Source of the DNA: Dawidia soli
GTDB taxonomy: Bacteria > Bacteroidota > Bacteroidia > Cytophagales > Cyclobacteriaceae
Length of the DNA: 64,000 bases
Assembly: GCF_018598185.1 (NCBI RefSeq)
Contig: NZ_JAHESC010000010.1
Coordinates: 106,148-170,147 of the forward strand
Direction of reading: 5' to 3'
The position numbers and the translations under genes were made by a program. Below, piece by piece: positions 51,675 to 61,411 of the stretch. Numbering within the stretch: position 1 is the first letter of the stretch; the number at the start of each line of letters is the position of its first letter. A model generated the notes under the pieces. It did no database searches. It worked only from the letters and a program-made list of their open reading frames with translations, and was not told the origin of the DNA.

Positions 51675-53186
51675 TTATTTCTTGTCAGCCTGGATCCGCT
51701 GCTCGCGGGTTACCACTTCCCACGCGGTGTAGAATACGGCCTGCGCGCGTTTCGCCAGCAGGTCGAATTCGATGCGGCTCACCTCGTCGGTAGGCTGGTG
51801 ATAATCCTCGTGAATGCCGTCAAAATAGAATACGATCGGAATGTTGTTTTTCGCAAAGTTCCAGTGGTCGGAACGGTAGTACAACCGGTCCGGGTGGTTC
51901 TGGTCGTTGTACGTGTAGTCAAAGAGGAGGTTGGTGTAAGTCTTGTTAGCAGCTTCGTTAATGTTGTGCAGCTCGGTAGAAAGTTTGTCAGAGCCGATGA
52001 CATACACATACGGCGCACTGTCCTTGTGCTGCGGGTCGCGACGACCCACCATGTCGATGTTCAGATCGACGACAGTTTTCTCCAACGGGAACACCGGGTG
52101 TTGCGTATAGTAGTCCGAACCCAGCAAGCCCTTTTCCTCGCCCGTTACCAGCATGAACAGCATGCTCCGGCGCGGACCCTTACCCTCTTTTTTTGCAGTA
52201 GCAAAGGCTTTGGCCAGTTGCAGGACCGACACGGTGCCCGAACCATCGTCGTCCGCACCGTTGTTGATCAGGTCGCCGGTGCCGCTGGACCGCTTGCCGA
52301 TGTGGTCATAATGCGCTGTCACCACGACCAGCTCGTCCTTCTTGTCCGTACCCTCCAGGTAGCCCAACACGTTGTCCGTTTTAAGCACCTTCACGTCCAT
52401 CGCGGTTTTATAAGTCAGGGACGTAGGCTTTATCTTTTTCAACGCGCCTTTCTTAGACTCCTCGTTGGTAGCCTTCAGCAGTTTCTCTTCGGACTGGTTC
52501 AACGCCTTGGTGGCCGTGGCCGTTGAGACAAAGAAAATCCCGGAGCTGGCAGAATTAGCCTCGGGTTTCTTCAGTGACAACGCCCCCCCGCCCAGGTAGC
52601 CCTTAAACTGGTTCACCAATTCCTTGAAAGCATCAGCTTTGTTGTTCCAGAGCAGCACCATACGGGCCTTGCGCTCGCGGGCAATAGCCATGGGGTCGCG
52701 GAAGTTTTCCTCGCTTTCCACCAGGATCACCACAGCCTTATTTTCGACCGAACCCAGTTGGTCAAAGTCTTCCTTGCGCCCCCTGCCGGCAAACACCAGC
52801 GGAAGCGATACTTCGCCACCCGAGTCGCCGTTGCCATAGAACACCACGTCTTCGAAGTTCATGAACTTCTGCTGACCGGCTTTGATATAGATGTCACCAG
52901 GAATGCTGGTGTACAGCTCAACGGGCTGGTAGTAGCTATTGCCGTTTACAGGGCCGGTCAGACCCAGCTCCTCAAAATGCGCCTTAATAAAAGCAGCTGC
53001 CATTTTCTGGCCGCGTTTGCCGGTCTCGCGTCCTTCCAGGGCGTCAGAGGCCAGGATCGAAAGATTTTCTTTCAGGTCTGAAGGGGTTATCAGGTCACCA
53101 TATTTCTTGGCAACGGGATCTTGCGCCTGGAGCCTGTTGCCCGCCAGGACGCTCACCAGTACAACGAATAGGATCAGTTTCTTCAT
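51675..53186 (-). CDS. Secreted M28 family metallopeptidase
   Basis: A 503-residue exported aminopeptidase-type enzyme. The start at 53186 gives the signal peptide MKKLILFVVLVSVLAGNRLQ (cleavage after QAQ); the longer frame from 53252 is not needed. A PA-type insert lies between about residues 130 and 260. The two-zinc site is in VVTAHYDHIG (His, Asp), NGADDDGSGT, LVTGEEKGLLGS (catalytic and ligand Glu), LNIDMVG and the final DYHQPTDEV His. It would release N-terminal amino acids from peptides in the periplasm or outside. It is divergent from gcvP across a 437-base gap. Confidence 0.92.
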   Translation of the reverse strand: MKKLILFVVLVSVLAGNRLQAQDPVAKKYGDLITPSDLKENLSILASDALEGRETGKRGQKMAAAFIKAHFEELGLTGPVNGNSYYQPVELYTSIPGDIYIKAGQQKFMNFEDVVFYGNGDSGGEVSLPLVFAGRGRKEDFDQLGSVENKAVVILVESEENFRDPMAIARERKARMVLLWNNKADAFKELVNQFKGYLGGGALSLKKPEANSASSGIFFVSTATATKALNQSEEKLLKATNEESKKGALKKIKPTSLTYKTAMDVKVLKTDNVLGYLEGTDKKDELVVVTAHYDHIGKRSSGTGDLINNGADDDGSGTVSVLQLAKAFATAKKEGKGPRRSMLFMLVTGEEKGLLGSDYYTQHPVFPLEKTVVDLNIDMVGRRDPQHKDSAPYVYVIGSDKLSTELHNINEAANKTYTNLLFDYTYNDQNHPDRLYYRSDHWNFAKNNIPIVFYFDGIHEDYHQPTDEVSRIEFDLLAKRAQAVFYTAWEVVTREQRIQADKK

Positions 53187-53623
53187 GATGGTTAATGAGT
53201 TTGTTAAAGGTGTTTTAGTTTGCAATATCAAAAAGTAATGATGAACGATCAAAGAGGTCAGCGAGGAAAGATGATGGGGTTTTATGAAGGGTTCCTTGAC
53301 GCCCTTTGGGTGGGAAACGCCGGCGGAACCCCGGAACTACTAGTGGTAAGCTAGGGTTATAAAAGAGGAAAGCTATGCCAAAGCCGGGGATTACCCGTAT
53401 CAAAGCTATACCAAAGCCATACTTGAGCTATCCCTGACATATAGTAACGATACACAAAACCCTATATACCCGCTCGTGAAACAGCGTATTTGAAACGTGT
53501 AAACTTTTTACTTCCTGGGGAAATGCGCTTCAAAAACTTCCCGAGTCTTTTCCTTACCTTTGCAGCCTTACAGACGTTTGTCTTTTGTTTATCCACCTAA
53601 AATATTGAAAATCAATAACTCAG
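53187..53623. other. 437-base divergent gap with a possible TPR gene remnant
   Basis: The gap holds the gcvP promoter at its right end. A 17-base direct repeat with one mismatch is at 53369-53385 and 53402-53418. The plus-strand frame from 53350 to 53492 reads ESYAKAGDYPYQSYTKAILE, resembling one TPR unit, and then stops. It could be a fragment of a lost TPR gene, but it is too short to be sure. No RNA gene or riboswitch was recognised. Confidence 0.35.
53555..53562 (+). promoter_or_regulatory. Bacteroidota -7 box for gcvP
   Basis: TACCTTTG matches TAnnTTTG exactly and lies 62 bases before the ATG, giving a leader of about 55 bases. The -33 position carries only AAAA, so the match is partial. 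Confidence 0.5.
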
Positions 53624-56515
53624 ATGAAAATAGACTCGCAGTACTCCGAGAAGTTTGAAAGCCGCCACATAGGTCCCGATGCACGCCAGGTAGAAGAGAT
53701 GTTGAAGGTGATCAAAGCGCCATCGATTGAGGCACTGATCGACCAGACAGTTCCGGCAGGAATACGGTTGAAGAAGGCACTCAATCTTCCGGCGGCGAAA
53801 TCTGAGTTTCACTTTCTGCAGGAATTTAAAGCGTTGGCAGCAAAAAATAAAGTGTATAAGTCGTACATCGGCACCGGCTACTACAACACCATCACCCCCG
53901 GCGTGATCCTCCGCAACATCCTGGAAAACCCGGGATGGTACACCGCCTACACCCCGTACCAGGCCGAGATCGCACAAGGTCGCCTCGAAGCGCTGATCAA
54001 CTATCAGACATTGATCATCGACCTCACCGGCATGCAGATCGCCAACGCGTCGCTGCTGGACGAAGGCACCGCCGCCGCCGAAGCCATGCACCTCTTGTTC
54101 GCATCGCGCAAAGCCTCTAAAAAGAACGCAACGACCTTCTTTGTAGACCAGCATACCTTCCCGCAGACCATCGACGTATTGCAGCTTCGCGCCACGCCCA
54201 TCGGCGTAAACCTGGTCGTAGGTGATATCAGCACACTCGACGTTTCGTCACCCGAGCTCTTCGGCGTGTTCGTACAGAACCCCGACAACAACGGCGCCGT
54301 AAAAGACCACACTGCTTTTATCACCGCCGCGCACGAAAAAGACGTATTTGCCGTCGTAGCCGCCGACCTGATGAGCCTGCTGCTCACAAAGTCGCCCGGC
54401 GAAATGGGCGCCGACGTGGCAATAGGATCTTCGCAACGCTTCGGCGTGCCGATGGGCTTTGGCGGCCCGCACGCAGCGTTCTTTGCAACAAAAGATGAAT
54501 TCAAACGCCAGATGCCCGGCCGTATCATCGGCGCTTCGATCGATGCCTCCGGAAACTCCGGCTATCGCATGGCGCTGCAAACCCGCGAGCAGCACATCCG
54601 CCGCGAAAAGGCAACCTCCAACATCTGCACCGCACAAGTATTACTGTCGGTCATGGCCGGCATGTACGCCGTGTATCACGGCCCCGAAGGACTGCGCAAG
54701 ATCGCCGGCCGCATACACGGCCTCACCCGCGCACTGGACGCTGGTCTGAAAACCGCCGGACTCAAACAAGTCAACGAACAATATTTCGATACACTGAAAG
54801 TAGCCGTAGCCGACAAGAAAGCCGTCGAACGCGAAGCCTTGAAACGCGGTGTAAACGTGCGTTACTTTGCCGACAACCACATCGGTATCTCGCTGGACGA
54901 AACGACATCAGCCGAAGATGTATCGCTGCTCCTGGAAATCCTTACCGCGGCCGAAGGCAAGAAAGCCGCCACCGTATCCCCCAACGGCATGGAGATGAAC
55001 TGGCCCGCCGCGCTGTTGCGCAAGACGCCCGTCCTCACACACCCGGTGTTTAACATGCACCACTCCGAGCACGAAATGCTGCGCTATATCAAGCGCCTCG
55101 AAAATAAAGATCTGTCGATGGTACACTCCATGATCTCGCTGGGATCCTGTACCATGAAGCTGAACGCAACCGCCGAAATGATCCCGGTAACATGGCCGGA
55201 GTTTGGCAACATGCACCCCTTCGCACCGGCCGATCAGGCAGCAGGCTATGCCGACCTGACGACCAACCTCGAAAACTGGCTGAAAGAAATTACCGGCTTT
55301 ACCGGAGTATCCCTGCAACCGAACAGCGGCGCCCAGGGCGAATACGCCGGCCTCATGGTCATCCGCGCGTATCACCTCGATCGCGGCGACAGCCACCGCG
55401 ACATCGCACTGATCCCCGCGTCGGCACACGGCACAAACCCTGCCAGCGCCGTCATGGCGGGTATGGATGTCGTTGTCGTGAAGTCCGACGAAGATGGTAA
55501 GATCGACGTAGTCGACCTCAAAGCCAAAGCAGCGCAATACAAAGACCGCCTGTCGTGCCTCATGGTAACGTACCCGTCTACCCACGGCGTGTTTGAAGAG
55601 TCGATCATAGAGATCTGCGAGACCATCCACGCCAACGGCGGCCTGGTATACATGGACGGCGCGAACATGAACGCCCAGGTGGGCCTGACGTCACCCGCCA
55701 ACATCGGCGCCGACGTATGCCACCTGAACCTGCACAAAACGTTCTGTATCCCGCACGGCGGCGGCGGCCCTGGCATGGGCCCCATCTGCTGCAACGACAA
55801 GCTCAAACCATACCTGCCCGGCCACGCCGTCGTAAAGACCGGCGGAGACAAAGCCATCCAAGCCGTTTCCGCAGCGCCCTGGGGCAGTGCAAGCATCCTG
55901 ACCATCCCGTATGCGTACATCGCCATGATGGGCGGCGACGGCCTGACCAACGCCACGCGTTACGCCATCCTGAACGCAAACTATATCAAGAGCCGTCTCG
56001 AAGGTCACTACAAAATCCTGTATACCGGTGCCAACGGCCGTTGCGCACACGAGATGATCGTAGACTGCCGCGACTTCAAGAAAGCAGGCATCGAAGTGGA
56101 AGACATCGCCAAGCGTTTGATGGACTATGGCTTCCACGCACCGACCGTGTCGTTCCCCGTGGCAGGCACCCTGATGATCGAGCCCACCGAAAGCGAACCC
56201 AAAGAAGAGCTGGATCGTTTTATCGAAGCGCTCATCGAGATCCGCAACGAGATCCGCGAAGTAGAAAGCGGCAAAGCCGACAAAGAACACAAGGTGCGGA
56301 TGCATGGTCCACACCCCGCCGCGGTTATCACCGCCGACGAGTGGACACGCCCCTACAGCCGCCAGAAAGCCGCCTACCCGCTGCCGTTCGTAAAAGAAGC
56401 AAAGTTCTGGCCCAGCGTCAGCCGCGTAGACAACGCCTACGGCGACCGCAACCTGGTATGCAGCTGCTTACCACTGGACGAGTACGAAACGAAGGAAGAG
56501 ACCGTAGAGGCATAA
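53624..56515 (+). CDS. gcvP: Glycine dehydrogenase (decarboxylating), P protein
   Basis: A 963-residue single-chain P protein decarboxylating glycine and passing the aminomethyl group to GcvH. The N-terminal half (about 1-440) is the non-catalytic GcvPA-like part, with FESRHIGPD and [19 protein letters not shown]. The C-terminal half carries the PLP site [19 protein letters not shown] near residue 705 and [15 protein letters not shown] near 505. Length fits the fused form. It has its own promoter and terminator and stands apart from gcvH-lipA. Confidence 0.96.
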   Translation: MKIDSQYSEKFESRHIGPDARQVEEMLKVIKAPSIEALIDQTVPAGIRLKKALNLPAAKSEFHFLQEFKALAAKNKVYKSYIGTGYYNTITPGVILRNILENPGWYTAYTPYQAEIAQGRLEALINYQTLIIDLTGMQIANASLLDEGTAAAEAMHLLFASRKASKKNATTFFVDQHTFPQTIDVLQLRATPIGVNLVVGDISTLDVSSPELFGVFVQNPDNNGAVKDHTAFITAAHEKDVFAVVAADLMSLLLTKSPGEMGADVAIGSSQRFGVPMGFGGPHAAFFATKDEFKRQMPGRIIGASIDASGNSGYRMALQTREQHIRREKATSNICTAQVLLSVMAGMYAVYHGPEGLRKIAGRIHGLTRALDAGLKTAGLKQVNEQYFDTLKVAVADKKAVEREALKRGVNVRYFADNHIGISLDETTSAEDVSLLLEILTAAEGKKAATVSPNGMEMNWPAALLRKTPVLTHPVFNMHHSEHEMLRYIKRLENKDLSMVHSMISLGSCTMKLNATAEMIPVTWPEFGNMHPFAPADQAAGYADLTTNLENWLKEITGFTGVSLQPNSGAQGEYAGLMVIRAYHLDRGDSHRDIALIPASAHGTNPASAVMAGMDVVVVKSDEDGKIDVVDLKAKAAQYKDRLSCLMVTYPSTHGVFEESIIEICETIHANGGLVYMDGANMNAQVGLTSPANIGADVCHLNLHKTFCIPHGGGGPGMGPICCNDKLKPYLPGHAVVKTGGDKAIQAVSAAPWGSASILTIPYAYIAMMGGDGLTNATRYAILNANYIKSRLEGHYKILYTGANGRCAHEMIVDCRDFKKAGIEVEDIAKRLMDYGFHAPTVSFPVAGTLMIEPTESEPKEELDRFIEALIEIRNEIREVESGKADKEHKVRMHGPHPAAVITADEWTRPYSRQKAAYPLPFVKEAKFWPSVSRVDNAYGDRNLVCSCLPLDEYETKEETVEA

Positions 56516-56537
56516 TATCGCCCGACGATAATAATCC

Positions 56538-56567
56538 AGAAGGCTATTCCACAAGGGATAGCCTTCT
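56538..56567 (+). terminator. Terminator after gcvP
   Basis: A 13-bp stem with one G-T pair (56538-56550 with 56555-56567), ACAA loop, followed by CTTTG, 22 bases past the gcvP stop. Confidence 0.75.
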
Positions 56568-56584
56568 TTGTAATTGCCGGCTAA

Positions 56585-56660
56585 TTGCTGGCGCAAACGA
56601 AGTTGCTGGCGCAAGCGTATTGCTGGCGCAAGTCTGAGCGAAGCGGTGACTTGTGTCCAG
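56585..56660. repeat. Tandem TTGCTGGCGCAA repeat with hairpin
   Basis: TTGCTGGCGCAA occurs three times (56585, 56603, 56620) with a period of 17-18 bases. The third copy continues into CTGGCGCAAGTC, which pairs with GACTTGTGTCCAG at 56648-56660 (12 pairs, one bulge, one G-T). The same CTGGCGCAAGTC opens the palindromic element at 2888. Confidence 0.65.
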
Positions 56661-56738
56661 AACTGTATGCAGTCTGTGACTGCCGTCTCAACACGCAGCG
56701 TTGCAAGGTGGCACGCTTCATGCTCTAAATGAAAATAT

Positions 56739-57248
56739 ATGATGGCACGAATAAATATGTATTTATTAGCAACAACAGCGCTCGCAGCACTGTTACTCCT
56801 CACCACCCCCGCCCACAGCCAGGCCTCAAAAGGCGTCTACAAACAAAAAAGCACCTACAGCGGCTTCCCGTCATTAGTATGGCCCAAGCTCTACACCATC
56901 AGTTTCGAAAAAGCCAAAGACGAGCTGGGCGAATACGATAAACCCATCTTCTCCGACGCCGTACGCGCCATGCAAGGCAAAGTCGTCACACTGCCCGGAT
57001 ATATGATGCCCTTTGAAAACGGCATCAAAGGAAATCACTTCATGCTTTCATCCCTGCCGATCAACGCATGTTTCTTCTGCGGCGTAGGCGGCCCGGAAAC
57101 GGTAGTAGAAGTGTTTGCCCTGAAGCCCATGACCTATACCGAGAAACCCATCGAAGTAAAAGGTAAGCTGATGCTGAACGAGCGCAACCCCGACCAGATG
57201 ATCTATATCCTGGAAAACGCCGAAGTGTTAGGAGAGATCGGGTTCTAA
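56739..57248 (+). CDS. DUF3299-like secreted protein, copy 1
   Basis: A 169-residue exported protein. The signal peptide begins at one of three nearby Mets (residue 1, 2 or 7; MYLLATTALAALLLLTTPAH) and ends at HSQA. The mature domain has the pattern of DUF3299-type proteins: VTLPGYMMPFENG, then HFMLSSLPINACFFCGVGGP followed by ETVVEVF, then GKLMLNERNPDQMIYILENA. The CFFCG pair may bind metal or redox-active groups. A paralogue with the same blocks is at 58688-59116, and the two flank the second M28 peptidase gene. Biochemical function is not known to me. Confidence 0.75.
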   Translation: MMARINMYLLATTALAALLLLTTPAHSQASKGVYKQKSTYSGFPSLVWPKLYTISFEKAKDELGEYDKPIFSDAVRAMQGKVVTLPGYMMPFENGIKGNHFMLSSLPINACFFCGVGGPETVVEVFALKPMTYTEKPIEVKGKLMLNERNPDQMIYILENAEVLGEIGF

Positions 57249-57269
57249 ATAACAAACAACACAAAAGAC

Positions 57270-57300
57270 AGCCCCGGAAAGTATATACCTTTCCGGGGCT
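57270..57300. terminator. Bidirectional terminator between DUF3299-like copy 1 and M28 peptidase
   Basis: A perfect 12-bp stem (57270-57281 with 57289-57300) with a seven-base loop, T-rich on the plus strand, between convergent stops at 57248 and 57309. Confidence 0.85.
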
Positions 57301-57308
57301 GTTATTTT

Positions 57309-58685
57309 TTAATTCAGACCGTGCTGGTCGATAAGATATACCATCGCCGCCATTGATGCCGCGCCAAGCTCCAGCTCGCGCTTGCTTACTTTGTCGAAAG
57401 TATCAGCACGGGTGTGGTGATAGTCAAAGTACCGTTGAGAATCGGGCAGGAAGCCAAGCGTCGTTACACCTTGCGGCTCCAGCGGACCGATGTCAGCGCC
57501 GGCGCCTTCCTCGTCAAAGTCGGTCAGACCATACGGCGCAAAGAGTGGCTTCCAGCTTTTAATACGGGCCTTCGGACCTTCCGCGGCATTCATCGTAAAA
57601 CCGCGCGGCGTAAAACCACCGTCGTCAGACTCGATAGCGGCAATGTGTTTCTCTTGCTTGAGCGCCGCCTGGCGCGCATACTCCAGTCCACCGCGCAAGC
57701 CGTTCTCTTCATTCATAAACATCACCGCGCGGATCGTGCGCTTGGGTTTGTAACCCATCATCTTCATGATCCGCAACACCTCCATCGACTGCACACAGCC
57801 GGTACCATCGTCGTGTGCACCCTGTGCCAGGTCCCACGAGTCCAGGTGGCCGCCCACGACAATGATCTCGTTCGGATACTGCGAGCCCTTGATCTCACCG
57901 ATCACGTTAAAAGACGGAGCATCCGGCAACGTCTCGCAGTGCGTCTCGAAATAGAATTGAAGATCTTTTTCCGACACCAGTAACTTGCTCAGCAGCTCGG
58001 CATGGCGCGTACTGATCGCAATCGCCGGTATCTTGGGAATATTAAGCGCATAACGCAGCGACCCCGTGTGCGGATAATCTTCCAGGTTGACACCCATGGA
58101 GCGGACAATCACACCCACCGCACCATACTTCGCTGCTTCCGAAGGGCCGAGCGCGCGCTGCTCTACGGCACCGCCATACGCCGCAAAAGTATTGATCTGT
58201 TTCGGGTCCATGGGGCGGTTAAAGAAAACGATCTTGCCTTTGATCTTCTTCTCACCCAGCTGTTTTAATTCTTCGAAGCTCTTTACCTCGATCACCTGGC
58301 CCGTAACGCCTTCCGGCCCCGTGCCCACAGACATGCCCAGGGCGCAGACATTCATTTCGATCGTGCCCTGTTTCTTGGAGTTTAATACCCGGGCCTGCTC
58401 CTGCTGGCCGCGTACCCAGTGTGGTACCATAACAGGCTGCAGCCAAACGCTGTCGGCGAAGTTCTCCATTTCGTGACGGCTCCATTCTACGCCGGCCGCC
58501 GCACCGGGCGATCCGCTCAGCCGTGCGCCGATGCGGGTAGTAAGGTATTCCAGCGCGGCGTAGCTTTTGCCCTGGCTGAGCTCCGTGTCAAAGATCTGGC
58601 GGATGGCCGACGCATCCGGCGACTGGGCCACCGCGGGGGTGGCTATACAAGCAAACAACAGCAAGCGTAAAGAGAATTTTATCAT
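57309..58685 (-). CDS. Secreted M28 metallopeptidase, carboxypeptidase Q-like
   Basis: A 458-residue exported enzyme with signal peptide MIKFSLRLLLFACIATPAVA. A PA insert covers about residues 110-250 (VTGQVIEVKSFEELKQLG). The zinc site is in VVGGHLDSWDLAQGAHDDGTG (His, Asp), MNEENGLRGG (Glu pair), ESDDGGFTP (Asp) and DYHHTRADTFDKV (His), arranged as in plasma glutamate carboxypeptidase / carboxypeptidase Q dipeptidases. It lies two bases downstream of DUF3299-like copy 2, so both come from one transcript. A dipeptidase role in nutrient recovery is likely. Confidence 0.92.
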   Translation of the reverse strand: MIKFSLRLLLFACIATPAVAQSPDASAIRQIFDTELSQGKSYAALEYLTTRIGARLSGSPGAAAGVEWSRHEMENFADSVWLQPVMVPHWVRGQQEQARVLNSKKQGTIEMNVCALGMSVGTGPEGVTGQVIEVKSFEELKQLGEKKIKGKIVFFNRPMDPKQINTFAAYGGAVEQRALGPSEAAKYGAVGVIVRSMGVNLEDYPHTGSLRYALNIPKIPAIAISTRHAELLSKLLVSEKDLQFYFETHCETLPDAPSFNVIGEIKGSQYPNEIIVVGGHLDSWDLAQGAHDDGTGCVQSMEVLRIMKMMGYKPKRTIRAVMFMNEENGLRGGLEYARQAALKQEKHIAAIESDDGGFTPRGFTMNAAEGPKARIKSWKPLFAPYGLTDFDEEGAGADIGPLEPQGVTTLGFLPDSQRYFDYHHTRADTFDKVSKRELELGAASMAAMVYLIDQHGLN

Positions 58686-58687
58686 AG

Positions 58688-59116
58688 TTAGTTTAATCGT
58701 TTTGCAGCAGAGAGAATATACATGTGGTGATTCGGATCCTTGTCGTTGAGCAACAACGTACCTTCCAGCGTGATCGGTTTGGTCGTGAACGGGATCTTGA
58801 GCGGAGTCTGCACTTCAATGACCGTCTCCGGCCCCGCAGCCCCGCAGAAGAAACACAGGTTGAACGGCAACGCCGAAAGCATGAACCGGCCCTGGCCACC
58901 GAGCTCTTCCAGCGGAATGATATAACCCTTCAGGGTGATCTTCTTGTTGTGGAAGGCCAGCAGGGGAGGACTGAAGACTGGTACCTCCACGTCGTATCCG
59001 CTTTTATCTTTTCGGTTCTCGAACCGCACCTTGGCCAGGGTATCCCAGAAATTTTGATCCTGCGACACCACCACAACGGGCAGTAAGAGAAAGACGGAAA
59101 AGATAAAATGCTTCAT
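58688..59116 (-). CDS. DUF3299-like secreted protein, copy 2
   Basis: A 142-residue exported protein with signal peptide MKHFIFSVFLLLPVVVVSQ. The mature part repeats the blocks of copy 1: ITLKGYIIPLEELGGQG, FMLSALPFNLCFFCGAAGP followed by ETVIEVQ, and GTLLLNDKDPNHHMYILSAA. A GYIIPLE start and a Cys-containing middle are the family's hallmark. It directly precedes the M28 peptidase gene with two bases between them. It ends sooner than copy 1 and lacks that protein's longer N-terminal linker. Whether it serves the peptidase or simply shares its transcript cannot be told. Confidence 0.75.
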   Translation of the reverse strand: MKHFIFSVFLLLPVVVVSQDQNFWDTLAKVRFENRKDKSGYDVEVPVFSPPLLAFHNKKITLKGYIIPLEELGGQGRFMLSALPFNLCFFCGAAGPETVIEVQTPLKIPFTTKPITLEGTLLLNDKDPNHHMYILSAAKRLN

Positions 59117-59289
59117 GACATTTCAATGATACGGATTTTTGATGTTTTGGCGAAAGTAAATGTTGCGGTATACCGCATCTCTGAAAGTATAGCTTCTACA
59201 ACGTGTGTTTCCACCCGAAAAATCTGTTTTTGTTTGTTCGGGCTCAGGCAAACCTCGTACTTCGTACTTGCATTTAGCGCATCACATGC

Positions 59290-60189
59290 ATGGGATTTTT
59301 GTTTGAATCGTTTGCCGGCTGGAAGCAGTATAGCGAACAGACGGGATTATCGCTCCACCAGGTGGTACTGGAGTATGAACGCGAGCAAAAGAGCCGCCGG
59401 GAAGAAGAAACGTGGGACGGCCTGGCACAGGCGTGGAGTGTCATGAAAGAAGCCGTGCGCGCGGGCCTGGAAGACGAGATGGTATCGCGATCCGGTATGA
59501 TCAACAACGGCGCCAAAAAAGTATACCGGTATCCAACGCCGGTATTGTCGGTAGAGTTTCAGCAGTTGATCGCACGCGCCCTGGCCGCAAAAGAAGTGAA
59601 CTCGTGCATGGGCCGTATCGTGGCGGCGCCCACCGCGGGTGCCAGCGGCATCATGCCCGGCGTGCTGTATACATTACAGGATATACATAAGATCGACGAT
59701 CATACCATCCTCGAAGCCATGCTGATCTCCGCCGGCGTGGCTTTGATCATGGAGCAGAAAGCATCCATCGCGGGGGCCGTCGGCGGATGCCAGGCCGAGA
59801 CCGGCACGGCTGCGGCCATGGGCGCCGGAGCCATTGTACATTGTCTAGGCGGCGACACCGACCAGGTATTCAACGCCGTGGCGATCACCGTACAGTGCAT
59901 GCTGGGCCTCGTGTGCGACCCCGTAGCCGGACTGGTAGAGGTACCGTGCGTAGTGCGAAATGCCAGCGCCGCCGCCATCGCCAACAGCTCCGCGCAAATT
60001 GCCCTGGCCAGCGTCAGCAGCGTTATACCCGTAGACGAAGTGATCGAAGCCATGGGCGAGATCGGCGCCAGCATGGAAACCCGCTATAAAGAAACCGCCC
60101 TCGGCGGCCTGGCCGCCACCAAAACAGGACAAGCCATTGCCAAGCGCGTACTAATACACGACATCGAAGTGTTGCCCGATGAAGTGTAA
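59290..60189 (+). CDS. sdaAA: L-serine dehydratase, iron-sulfur type, alpha subunit/domain
   Basis: A 299-residue Fe-S L-serine deaminase alpha chain producing pyruvate and ammonia. Cluster Cys residues are expected in VNSCMGRIVAAPTAGASGIM near residue 103, GAVGGCQAETGTAAAMGAG near 160, and LVCDPVAGLVEVPC near 215. The beta domain found in two-domain enzymes is not fused, and no sdaAB gene adjoins it, so a separate partner elsewhere is expected. It stands alone, 173 bases from the divergent DUF3299-like gene, and could feed on serine linked to glycine through the nearby cleavage system. Confidence 0.92.
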   Translation: MGFLFESFAGWKQYSEQTGLSLHQVVLEYEREQKSRREEETWDGLAQAWSVMKEAVRAGLEDEMVSRSGMINNGAKKVYRYPTPVLSVEFQQLIARALAAKEVNSCMGRIVAAPTAGASGIMPGVLYTLQDIHKIDDHTILEAMLISAGVALIMEQKASIAGAVGGCQAETGTAAAMGAGAIVHCLGGDTDQVFNAVAITVQCMLGLVCDPVAGLVEVPCVVRNASAAAIANSSAQIALASVSSVIPVDEVIEAMGEIGASMETRYKETALGGLAATKTGQAIAKRVLIHDIEVLPDEV

Positions 60190-60211
60190 TCGCAATAACT
60201 CCCACAGCCCC

Positions 60212-60664
60212 CTAACGAATTATATCCGGCAACACCTCATTCCCAAAAAAGTAGATCAAACTACTGAAAATCACCGACCAGAACGCTGCGCTGACAAACA
60301 TATAAAAGATCAGTTTCTCCTTGGGCGTACCAAAACTGATCGCCAGCACGCAACCGCCGATGGGTGTTAAAAAAACAGGTGTTAAGATAGCCACGCCCAG
60401 CAGCCCGTACTTTTGCCAGATGACAACGATCTTACGGCTGCGTTTGGAAAACAAACGGCGCTTGGTCCGGATCCGCAAAAGTTGCCGGCGCATAAAATCG
60501 CCGAAGAATGAAAAGAGCAATACTACCGTCATCATACCCGCCACCGTTACGAGAATGGTCGTCATAAGCGTAAGCCCGGCCGCATAGCCGCCCACCGGTC
60601 CAAGGATAAACTTGAACATGCTGGAAAAATAGATGGGTATAACTTTCAGGATCGATTCCCACAT
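60212..60664 (-). CDS. Small membrane protein of unknown function
   Basis: A 150-residue protein with about four hydrophobic segments (near residues 20-50, 48-58, 88-110 and 118-140) and a strongly basic loop (RRQLLRIRTKRRLFSKRSRK) between the second and third. VAILTPVFLTPIGGCVLAIS is the most distinctive stretch. It weakly recalls small multidrug-export or DedA-like proteins, but I cannot place it. It follows upp on the same strand with a 33-base gap, suggesting a shared transcript. Confidence 0.75.
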   Translation of the reverse strand: MWESILKVIPIYFSSMFKFILGPVGGYAAGLTLMTTILVTVAGMMTVVLLFSFFGDFMRRQLLRIRTKRRLFSKRSRKIVVIWQKYGLLGVAILTPVFLTPIGGCVLAISFGTPKEKLIFYMFVSAAFWSVIFSSLIYFFGNEVLPDIIR

Positions 60665-60697
60665 ACGTGCCGTGTTGCCGGATTGCCGTTTCGCGTG

Positions 60698-61345
60698 CTA
60701 TAATTTTGTGCCATAGCTCAGGTCGCCCGCATCGCCCAGACCGGGCACAATGTAAAACTTATCGTTCAGATTTTCGTCGATGGCGCACGTCCACAGAGAG
60801 TACGGCACGTTGACGTGCTGGGCCAGCTGCTTGATCCCTTCCGGGGCCGCCACCAGGGCAACCACGTGCAGATGCAGGGGCACGCCGCCCTTTTTGATCA
60901 GCAGGTTGATGGCATCGGTGGCCGAGCGCCCCGTGGCCAGCATCGGGTCGATGAGAATGACCTCCCGGCCCGTCAGGGGCGGCGTGGTGATATATTCCGT
61001 GCGTACAGTCAGTTCGTGGGCGAATTCGTCGCGGTAGGCGCCCACAAAAGCGGCGTCGGCGCGATCAAAGACGTTGATAAACCCCTGGAAATAGGGCAAC
61101 CCCGCCCGCAGGATTGTGACCAGCAGCGGCTCCTGTTTGAGCACATTGATCCGCGTTTTGCTCAGCGGCGTTTCAACGATACGGGTGCCGTACAGCAGCC
61201 TTTTAGAAACCTCGTACGCCATGATCTCGCCTAGGCGCTCCATGTTTTTCCGGAAGCGCATCCGGTCGCGCTGAATGTCCTGGTCGCGTAGTTCGGCCAG
61301 GAACTGATTGGCAATTGAATTCTGTTCGCTGAGATTGAAAACCAT
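60698..61345 (-). CDS. upp: Uracil phosphoribosyltransferase
   Basis: A 215-residue enzyme making UMP from uracil and PRPP. The PRPP loop is IDPMLATGRSATDAINLL near residue 130, and the uracil-binding C-terminus reads YIVPGLGDAGDLSYGTKL, both diagnostic for Upp. Length is normal. The gene is divergent from the M42 peptidase gene and upstream of the small membrane protein gene. With hpt and adk nearby it forms a nucleotide-salvage neighbourhood, though on different strands. Confidence 0.95.
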   Translation of the reverse strand: MVFNLSEQNSIANQFLAELRDQDIQRDRMRFRKNMERLGEIMAYEVSKRLLYGTRIVETPLSKTRINVLKQEPLLVTILRAGLPYFQGFINVFDRADAAFVGAYRDEFAHELTVRTEYITTPPLTGREVILIDPMLATGRSATDAINLLIKKGGVPLHLHVVALVAAPEGIKQLAQHVNVPYSLWTCAIDENLNDKFYIVPGLGDAGDLSYGTKL

Positions 61346-61411
61346 GGATGCGTTTTTTTCTAAGCAAAATTTAGGATAAAGTTGTGGATAAAAACGCTAA
61401 ACCGTGCGCGA

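Noticed and set aside
53500..53623. Glycine riboswitch upstream of gcvP
   Set aside because: The leader is only about 55 bases and shows no tandem aptamer structure.
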